Part shown: positions 56,480-64,000 of the stretch, piece by piece
Position numbering within the stretch: position 1 is the stretch's first letter
Layout: each line of letters starts with the position of its first letter
Source of the DNA: Ampelocalamus luodianensis
Taxonomy: Eukaryota > Streptophyta > Magnoliopsida > Poales > Poaceae
Assembly (NCBI GenBank): GCA_036346255.1
Contig: CM070622.1
Span: 18,750,751-18,814,750, forward strand
DNA: 64,000 nucleotides
Reading direction: 5' to 3'
The notes under the pieces: model-generated
Databases searched by the model: none
Told to the model about the DNA's origin: nothing
Seen by the model: the letters and a program-made list of their open reading frames with translations, nothing else
Translations under genes and position numbers: made by a program

Positions 56480-59400
56480 TGTCGGGACCCAAATATGTAA
56501 ATCTGGACCCTATGTGTATATTGCACTAGTCTAGGATCACACTAGTGCACACAGTGGCAACATCGATGAAATACCATTCCATATGCAAATATTACAAGGA
56601 AATATGTAATAAATAATAATTATCATAGTAGCGACCTTATGGTCAAAGCTTACAGTTAATACCTCAGAAGGCGAATATCTCAAATAAGTTGCAGCGGAAG
56701 GAAACATAATAACTTCAGTGTAGCCCATCCATATGCTCATAGACAATCGACTGGTGTAGCGCGACCTAGTTCTCCTTGACCATGACCCTTGAAGTAGATC
56801 TTGTTGACCAAAGATGAACTGATGTAGTCTTTATCAACTGAACAACATTGTTTATAGCAAGAGTGAGTACATAGAGTACTCAGCAAGTTGTAGCACAGAA
56901 TATAATTATAGATAATTGTTTATTCAAAAAGATATGACATCTATGGTTCTTTTGCAAAAAAAACAACAGTTGCAGTTGACTGTAAATAATAGATTGAAAA
57001 CATATTTGAAAACAAATAGTAATAATAATTTAACAAGTATTTTCACAAAGCTCACTTAGTCTAGCCAATTCTTTCACACAAATGTATAAGGTTATTCACA
57101 CAGCTGCCCCTCATAGTTTGTTTTTGTAAAGTCTACCCCTCGTGTGAAATCCCCGAGCATATCCATAACCGCGGACACGACTATTCAAATAGATAATTAA
57201 CACTCTGCAAAGGTTGTACACATTACCCACATGATATAACTAGTGTAGCTAGCACTAACCATTACAAAGCCTTTCAAAAACTTCATATCAACAATTGGCC
57301 CTCTTGGCGAGCATAAAGTTGATAACCAAACTTCACTAAGCTCGTTGGCCCATAGTGCACCGGTGCATATGTAAACAACGAACCATCAATACATGTGGCT
57401 CAATTAATGACCCCACATCTCCACCCATCATTGAGCTAACCTACTGCCTAAGGCAGCCAATGTTGAGACTCCATAATTTAATGAGCTAGATCTGTCCCAT
57501 TTCAGGCATGTGGTCGTACTCTACAACTCAGTTAAATGGCACACAAAGTTAAGTCCTTAATTCGATCAGGGTGAGATAAGTCCTAAATTCGATCAGGGTG
57601 AGATTGCCAATTTACTAACCTATTCACAAAGATCCAAACCACAAAGCCACCAATTCACTTAGTACTTTCCCTGCCCCAATTTAAACATTTTCTCACTCAG
57701 TTTATTAAAGTGCAACACATGCTTCCACAAAGTGACAACACATATCATATCAATTATCACAAAGATATTCCATAATCACTTAGTCAGGTATAGATTTTCC
57801 ATTAAAATGATATCAATGACCCGTTGCATTGCTAAGCATACTAATCGTGTCTAAACCAACCTATATTGGTGTTATGATAATGCCAACTAGTAATTAACCA
57901 AGCTAGGGTGACAAACTGACAAATGATCATGGCAATATAATAATCAAGGTGGGCATAATCAATAGGTTGCATAGCTAATCCCAAAGTAGTAAAGCATTTA
58001 AAATTTGAATTAGCATGCAATAATTTGAAGCAAAGTAATTTGTAAAACTGGGTGCAATATAATCAAAGAACAACTTGCTTTGCTATAGCAATGTTGTTGT
58101 TCTTTTATCTTCAACTTTCTTGACCTTTACCTCATTTTAGTGATTCCAGAACGTCAACGTCTAATGAGAGAGAAAGCACAAAAACAAATAAAATAAACTC
58201 TAAATTGAAATTGAATGGGACTGGAAGCTAGGACTTGATTTTAGATTAATTTAGAAACTTGAACAGGTTCAATCGGAATTTGTATGAGGAAGAATGAGCT
58301 CTCGAAAGTTTGACCAGGAAGGAAAATGTTAAAAAAGACAAGGGAGAGATAATATGAGTCACTGACAAGTGGGGATGAGGGAATATTCTCAAAATCTTTA
58401 TTTTCAAAATTTTTGAAAAAAACCGAGAGACTAACAAGTGGGACCCACTGGAATGAAATGAATTTGAAGAATTAAATTAATTACATAAAAGGAAAAGAGA
58501 ATGGCATGTGGGTCATTGGTCCATAGACCAAGTCCACGAGTCGGTCTTGGGTCCACAGAGAACCGGCTTCATAGAATAGGAAACTGACATGGTGGAGCCC
58601 ATGCGTCCGTTGCTTGGTCCACGGTGGAGTAAGTCCACACGAGATTTTGGTCCGGGTTATGCACGGTGGCGCCTTATCTCGGTGTGGCGGATCTGAGAGG
58701 ATGGAGAGGCGATGCTGCACGGTGGCACAGCGGCCATGGCGATGAGGCTTGGTGGCAATCACCAGCGATGAAGTGGAAAACAATGGCTCGATGACTTGCA
58801 TGGCGGTGACAATGAGGGATGGCGCATCGGCGAGGGGAGGGTGAGCACAAGGCAGAACACGGCGAGGGGATGGATATGGTGGTGAAGATGAACGGCGAAG
58901 CTCATCGATGGCTGCGCAATCGGGCGATGGCGGAGATGGAAGAGAAGGATTAGATATTAATGCGGTAGAAATGCGACGGGAAGGTTTCAGCTAACACAAG
59001 CACGACCGAAGGTGAAGAAAGGAGATGGCGTCGTCGATGTGAAGCTCGGGGGCTCCATCGGGTGGGTGCAAATGACAAAGGTGAACGAGGCAGCCGCGAT
59101 GACATGGATGCGACGGTCCAAGGAACTTCGACGGCAAAGAATGGGAAATGACGGGCGGCATAGATTTCGGAGAAGATGAGCGGGGCGGCAGAGCGTAGAG
59201 GCGTCCTAGGCACGGAGGCGGTAGAATGAGGCACGCATATCGAGGATCCCTAGGGCTTTAAATAGCCCCGGAGGCTTGCGTGGCATGGAAGCCGGGTCAG
59301 CGGTGGCGGCGTTTACGTTGCGCATCTTGCACGCACGCGCTACAACGACGGTAGCGCCCGGCAGTTGGGGTCTGGGCATCAGTGGCTACAGCTGACAAGC

Positions 59401-59552
59401 AAGCCTGGGGACGGCGTTAGAGTTTGGTGTGCTGGGCCATGTTGGCGGATGGGCCAGCTAGGGTTTGCAGTTGCACGCGAGGAGGTGGTAGGGAGAGGCG
59501 GGGATGGGGAGTGGGTTGGCGGAGCTGGGTTGGGGCGAATCGGGGTGGCGGC

Positions 59553-59600
<48 letters not shown>

Positions 59601-59887
59601 TGTGCCGAGCCAAATCGCCCCATGAAGATAATGGTAAAGGAACTGATTTTCATATTTAAGAAAAGGCTAAAAATTCAAATGAGCTCAAATAAATACCAAA
59701 TAAACTTGAAAAAATCCAGGAAGATTATATTTTTGATTCAATTGAAGTTTACATTAATAATATTAATTTGTTTTAATTTAGGAAATTCTCTTTTAAGCTT
59801 TATTAAATTCATGGAAAATCGATGAAATTTATCGCAGACCTAATCTACACAAAAGTTTTTTGCAAACTTAAAATTTTGGACGTTACA
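56480..59887 (-). repeat. 3' LTR of the gypsy remnant
   Basis: 3.4-kb LTR with a TATTTAAA promoter motif on the - strand near 59255, a GC-rich transcribed part (58600-59300) and GTACTCAGCAAG near 56880. Its start region (TGTAACGTCC on the - strand) matches the fragment at 60850-61015. Confidence 0.75.
59559..59597. repeat. (GA)n microsatellite
   Basis: About 19 GA units inside the LTR of the gypsy remnant, upstream of its promoter motif. Confidence 0.9.
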
Positions 59888-59889
59888 AA

Positions 59890-60840
59890 CCTCCATCCCT
59901 TAAAGAGATCTCAACCCTGAGATTCAGGTTGGCTAAGGAATAGGTTAAGGAACTCAACCTTCTGGTCCTCTTCGTGTGCAATTGCTCTTTTGAACACTTG
60001 CGGAACAGACGTCTCGCCTCAACCATAACTTAACAAATTGGCTATCGGCAGGCAAGGGCCTCTTGAAACTCGATTGCTTTTGGCGATAGCTGCTTCGTTG
60101 GTACTTGAAGACACTTTTGAAGTTGAGGGACTCCTACTGCTAACTGGTAACTTGGGTTGATAAGCTACCTCATCTCTGAGCTTTAGAATCTCGAAATGAC
60201 TAACACACATCTAGGCAAACTTCTCTTGGCTTGAAACTTTTTAACACCTTTCAGCGAGTATCCTGAAGATAGACATGACTGCAAGGGTGGTAATCTACAT
60301 GGCTTTTATTCCTAGACTAAGCTACTTCCAACCCATTTAAGATTTAAGACACTTGGTCTTCTGCCTCTTGATTGATGCAAGTCCACACATTTTGTTATCT
60401 TGTCTCCTTCTAGCTGAGTGATGACTTGTATGGTCAACCATAGAGAGCTTCAAATGGTGACAACTGTGAACTAGCTGACAACTGGTGTTGTTGGGGAACT
60501 CTGCGTGCAACAGTTACTTGCTCCAATTGGTACTATGAGTTAAGGCACAAACTCATTAATTCTTTCAATCTGTCCACTAGTTCGGGGTGATACATAAGAC
60601 TAAAACTTTAATGAGTACTCAAGGCTTCATGCAGACTTTGTTAGAAATGTGAGGTAAACTGGGAGCCTATGTTTGACACTGTCTTCTTTGGCGCATCGTG
60701 CAAACTGTCCATCATTATCATGTACAATTTTGTTAGACGGTCTTGAGACTAGGTGATATTGACAGGAATAGAGAGACAACCTCTATCAAATGATCAACAA
60801 TCACTCTTTAAGAAATTACATCCCAATTGGGTCTTAGGCA
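59890..60840 (-). pseudogene. gypsy integrase C-terminal remnant
   Basis: On the - strand, HFEILKLRDEVAYQPKLPVS (about 60200-60140) followed, after a frame change, by QKCLQVPTKQLSP resembles the end of the integrase of plant gypsy elements. The remainder up to 60840 has no clear frame. Only a remnant, too short to place in a lineage. Confidence 0.5.
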
Positions 60841-61020
60841 ACCCAACTAACATTGTTTTTAATTTAACTGAAATTTACATTAATCATATTAAATTTTTCT
60901 AGTTTCAAAAATTCCCAATCAAGCTTTATTAAATTCAAGGAAAATCGGTGAAATTTTTCGGGGATCTAATCTGCACAAAAGATCTTTTTTAAAACATGAA
61001 ATTTGGGATGTTACACTGGG

Positions 61021-61437
61021 TTTGTGTTTTGTCTTAATAGAGGAGCAGTGAGCTGGGAAAGTTCCAAGCATAGGACGATTGCTGATTCTACAACGGAGGC
61101 TAAGTATATTGTGACTTCCAAAGCCACAAAGGAAGTGGTTTGGATAAGTAACTTTATTTCTGAACTAGGTTTTGTTTTTAGTGGCTAGTCCGATGGATCT
61201 CTATTGTGATAATAGTTGAGCCATTGCACAAACTAAGGAGCCTAGATCGTATCAACAAACAGATCACATACTTTGGTGATATATCATTATTCATGAGATT
61301 ATTGAAAAAGGTGATGTGAAGATATGAAAAGTACATATGAATTTGAATATTGTTGATCTGTTGATAAAGCATTTCCCACAACCCAATCATGAGGCGTACA
61401 CAAGAGTTATGTATATTAGATACTTAAATGATTGACT
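61021..61437 (+). pseudogene. copia RNase H, end of pol
   Basis: Continues from 56474 with FVFCLNRGAVSWESSKHRTI, DSTTEAKYI and EVVWISNFISELG, then after a frame change LYCDNS-type sequence, and ends near YIRYLND at the stop. This is the conserved C-terminus of copia polyproteins. The purine-rich AAGTGAGAGATTG follows at 61445-61457, the usual tract before the 3' LTR. Confidence 0.8.
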
Positions 61438-61455
61438 CTAGCACAAGTGAGAGAT

Positions 61456-63205
61456 TGTTAGTAGACATGTTCATAGGCGGCCCGGCCCGAATTTTTCAAG
61501 CTCGGGCCTTGATTTTCGGTCTGAAGGCCTAGCTCGAAACCCGAAAAAGCCCGACAAAGGTAGTAAAAACAACAATAATAAATATTTTTTTTTCTCAAAA
61601 TGGATTTAATATTAAATTGTATTCCAAAAAAGAATTAAAATAATATTATTTTAATGGGAACACATTATTTTTGTGCTGAGCTCGAGCCTGCCCATTTAAG
61701 GCCGGGCTTTTCTAGGTCCGACCTGGTTAGGCGTATGAATAGGTCTAATGTTAGTGATATGCCCTAGAGGCAATCATAGAGATGATTGTATTGCTTCTAT
61801 GTTTATGAACGTTTGAATAATATGTTATTTCGTCCCTTGTGCGAAATATCATTTATATTAATTGTCAAGTATGTGACTTGTTCGTAAAACTCTCTATTAT
61901 GTTTATGATGTTATTCTAAACATCACTAGTCTTATGTCATTATGTATGACACTTATGATCTATGGATCAACACATGTATTGATTGATGATCATATTTCAT
62001 AGATCATGGATATGAGATATCAAATCAATAATATGAACATATGTTGGAGAACATAGTGTTGGATTGATCCACCTGGAGACATTGCAAGAATTTTTATATT
62101 CTTGTGTCATCGGTTGGCCTCATACATAGTGTATGCGAGATTCTTAGACATGAGGTCGTCGCTGTTTCCTACATGTGTGTTTACTTAGGGGTTATCAAAC
62201 GCTACTCCGTAAATGAGTAGTCGTAAAGATAGCTTTCGGGTTTACTATGAAACATGCGGAGAAATATGAGCAATTAAGATGGAATTTGCCTCTCCTCTTT
62301 AATGGGAGAGATATCTTTGGAATTTGCCTCTCTTTTTTAATGGGAGAGATATCTCCGACCCCTCAATGTGGTTAGATTAAGAAAGTGCATGTACATACCG
62401 AATATGGTTGATGAGTCAAATGCAACTAAGTAATCCACTACAAGACCGAGTAAAAGATCGAGCTATCATAGGATGGAATGCATCTCACATTGAGTTCGAT
62501 TTGGTATCGTGAGGCAAAGGGATCAAAACATGAGCTTTATAAAGGTTCGTCCGATATGATCTTATGTGTATTCAGGAGTCGCTATGTCCTGTTAAGAATC
62601 ACTATCGACTTGTGGATCTGAAAAGAGTTTCCGGTTACAGCCGATCACACATGAATCTATATGATCACACATTTAATGGGTTGGGATAAACTATTTCGGA
62701 TTGCATCCGTTAGATGCTTAAATCGGATTATAATCTATACGTGATTAAGAGTCGTAATGAGTTGTAACGTAGGGATATGTTAGAGACTCTTTATAAGGGG
62801 AGACATGAGGACTTTTGGGATGATGTTGTACCACCCATCGAAACCCTAGCCACATCCTCCTCGAAAGCCCTGTTGTGCGCGTTGGTGCTAGCATATCGGC
62901 GCACGACATTCCACCACTGAACGTGTGGATATCGTAGGGACGCTGCTGTGCTGATCGAGGACAATACGCGACGTACGTAAGGAACGCGAGGGGTTGCTGG
63001 AGGAGATGATCGGTGGCTAAGGACGTTGGATGATTGACTATTTCCATTACATCGATGTACGCGATGTTGTATCGGACTGCTCCAACTCTTCTTCCGCTGC
63101 ATTAGCACGTCTAGTGGTAACGATCTGTGATCTCTTACTCACACGACTTCCTAGTTTACACGGTAGAAAATTTTATTGCACGGTAGTGTAGCCTACACGT
63201 ATTCC
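61456..63205 (+). repeat. 3' LTR of the copia element, interrupted
   Basis: Starts TGTTAGT at 61456; after the hAT MITE it resumes at 61749 (TGTTAGTGATATGCCC). It carries its own 38-bp tandem duplication (GGAATTTGCCTCTC at 62281 and 62319), absent from the 5' LTR. Confidence 0.82.
61463..61747. mobile_element. hAT-type MITE, 285 bp
   Basis: The ends are inverted (AGACATGTTCATAGGCGG and the complement of GGCGTATGAATAGGTCTA). The 8-bp flanks TTGTTAGT (61455-61462) and ATGTTAGT (61748-61755) differ at one base. The CGGCCCGGCCCG / GGGCCT motifs near the ends are typical of this type. The exact border may shift by one base. Confidence 0.78.
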
Positions 63206-63246
63206 TATGTATGCATCACCTAATTATGTAAGGACTTGAGAAATTG

Positions 63247-63420
63247 GACAAAGCTTCCGAATGAGAAAAGGATCCAGAAAGAGGCACCCGAATGACTGAA
63301 TGAAGAAGAAAATTTAGAACAATCCTCTGAACAAGAATAAGATCCAGAAAGAGGCAACTGGATGACTGAAGGAAGATGAAAATTTAGACCAAGCCTCTGA
63401 ATGAGAAACGGATCCGTCCC
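63247..63420. repeat. 70-bp tandem repeat, about 2.5 copies
   Basis: GATCCAGAAAGAGGCA starts at 63271 and 63341, and GATCC recurs at 63411, an exact 70-base step. AAATTTAGA and CCTCTGAA recur at the same spacing. Confidence 0.85.
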
Positions 63421-63599
63421 AATGGTCCGGTGTACCCATTGCTAGTCGTTCCAATTGCGTCTGTTCACCAATTGACCAAGGTACCACCATGGCACCAAAC
63501 ACATGGAGAAGTACTGAAGTAGTACTCAGTGTCATTCACAACTACTCATAAGTAGCAGAGGAAAAAAAAACTTCACAATCGCAGGAGAAGTAAATCAAG

Positions 63600-64000
63600 G
63601 AGGAGTGTCAGCACAGTAGCACACAGCAAAAGGATCAGACGGGCCGGCGCGCTGCCGAGAATAGCGGGCGGGCGTTACCGAGGCAACAATAATCCGGATC
63701 CATCCCAACCGGGCCACCAACCGTCTCACGCCACGTGGTCTACCAACCCGTGAAGGCGTGAACCTCACCGTTACTTCGCAGACTTGGCGCGGGTCCTCCC
63801 TTCAAAATGACCAAATCGTCCTAGCGCAGGGGCAAATCCGTAACTCGCACCCCGTTTCCCATTGGGACAATTGATAATATGTCACTCAATAGAACGACAT
63901 TTTCATCTTTGTCATTATGTAGATTGTAATTTTTTATTTGCCACTCTATACAATTTTCAGTCATTTTTTTGCCACTTTGATCTTTTTATCTCATATTCCA
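63600..64000. other. GC-rich stretch, then AT-rich end of window
   Basis: 63630-63830 is GC-rich and contains CCACGTGG (a G-box core CACGTG, near 63734), so it could be promoter sequence of a gene outside the window. No coding region is seen before the end. Confidence 0.3.

Larger units (their letters stand above)
56480..61015 (-). mobile_element. gypsy remnant with one full 3.4-kb LTR
   Basis: Begins TGTCGGGACCC, ends GGGATGTTACA, and is flanked by CTGGG on both sides (56475-56479 and 61016-61020); the copia RNase H frame continues across it (RPQSG to FVFCLNRG). On the - strand a complete LTR spans 59887-56480, preceded by the purine tract AAGGGATGGAGG (about 59889-59900). A short piece of the other LTR remains at about 60850-61015. 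Between them is about 1 kb of internal sequence, so most of the element has been deleted. Confidence 0.82.
40615..63205 (+). mobile_element. Ty1/copia retrotransposon expanded by nested insertions
   Basis: Direct LTRs of about 1.47 kb lie at 40615-42100 and 61456-63205. Between them in the copia order are the primer site, gag, protease start, integrase, reverse transcriptase and RNase H, all on the + strand and all with stop codons. Three insertions (44279-53880, 56480-61015 and 61463-61747) enlarge an element of about 8.1 kb to 22.6 kb. The 5-mer TATGT occurs just outside the left end (40610-40614) and at 63206-63210, suggesting the original target duplication, although the last five bases of the right LTR (CAACA) are then missing. 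Confidence 0.85.

Noticed and set aside
1..64000. tRNA, rRNA, CRISPR or bacterial-type operons
   Set aside because: No cloverleaf with a matching B box, no conserved rRNA segment, no regular spacer array; the minisatellites have no unique spacers.

Overview
This is plant nuclear DNA, and it looks like a grass (Poaceae), probably Oryza or a close relative. The evidence is the nested LTR retrotransposons, small Stowaway-, Tourist- and hAT-type elements, Mutator-like elements (MULEs) including a gene-carrying Pack-MULE, and AT-rich introns beside GC-rich grass-type gene starts. The species is an inference. No bacterial operon, CRISPR array, rRNA or tRNA was recognised. Most of the window is transposon DNA, with only a few short host genes or gene remnants.

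Layout. 0.9-2.4 kb: a small LTR element with 133-136 bp LTRs. 2.9-4.6 kb: two tail-to-tail host gene remnants, one encoding the C-terminus of a protein with a terminal membrane segment (+ strand, two apparent 1-bp frameshifts) and one with two exons of an unidentified gene (- strand). 4.9-13.2 kb: an 8.3-kb MULE with a perfect 9-bp target duplication, a decayed transposase, an accessory ORF relic, a 123-bp minisatellite, a telomere-like tract and a mini-hairpin array. 13.8-14.8 kb: a 52-codon gene and a terminal exon on the other strand. 15.0-17.5 kb: a Pack-MULE carrying pieces of an ABCB transporter gene, itself split by a 1.5-kb solo LTR. 17.6-19.0 kb: a run of MITEs, one inserted in a member of its own family. 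19.6-30.3 kb: an LTR fragment, a LINE missing its reverse transcriptase, and a truncated Ty3/gypsy element on the - strand whose reverse transcriptase is interrupted by a 2.8-kb solo LTR. 31.3-32.5 kb: a MITE, a (CT)n tract and an intact 81-codon glycine-rich gene. 33-40.6 kb: AT-rich DNA with few recognisable features, a 30-bp minisatellite and a 342-bp MULE-type MITE.

40.6-63.2 kb is one Ty1/copia element of about 8 kb original length, expanded to 22.6 kb by three insertions: a 9.6-kb block of LTRs of one family nested in each other, a 4.5-kb gypsy remnant, and a 285-bp hAT MITE at the start of the 3' LTR. Two of the three insertions have perfect 5-bp target duplications, and the coding frame resumes across each. 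The last 0.8 kb has a 70-bp repeat and a GC-rich stretch that may precede a gene beyond the window.

The window reads as a stratigraphic record of insertions. The best candidates for new biology are the MULE and its matching MITE, the evenly spaced mini-hairpins inside the MULE, the duplicated LTR-in-LTR block, and the two small unclassified genes.
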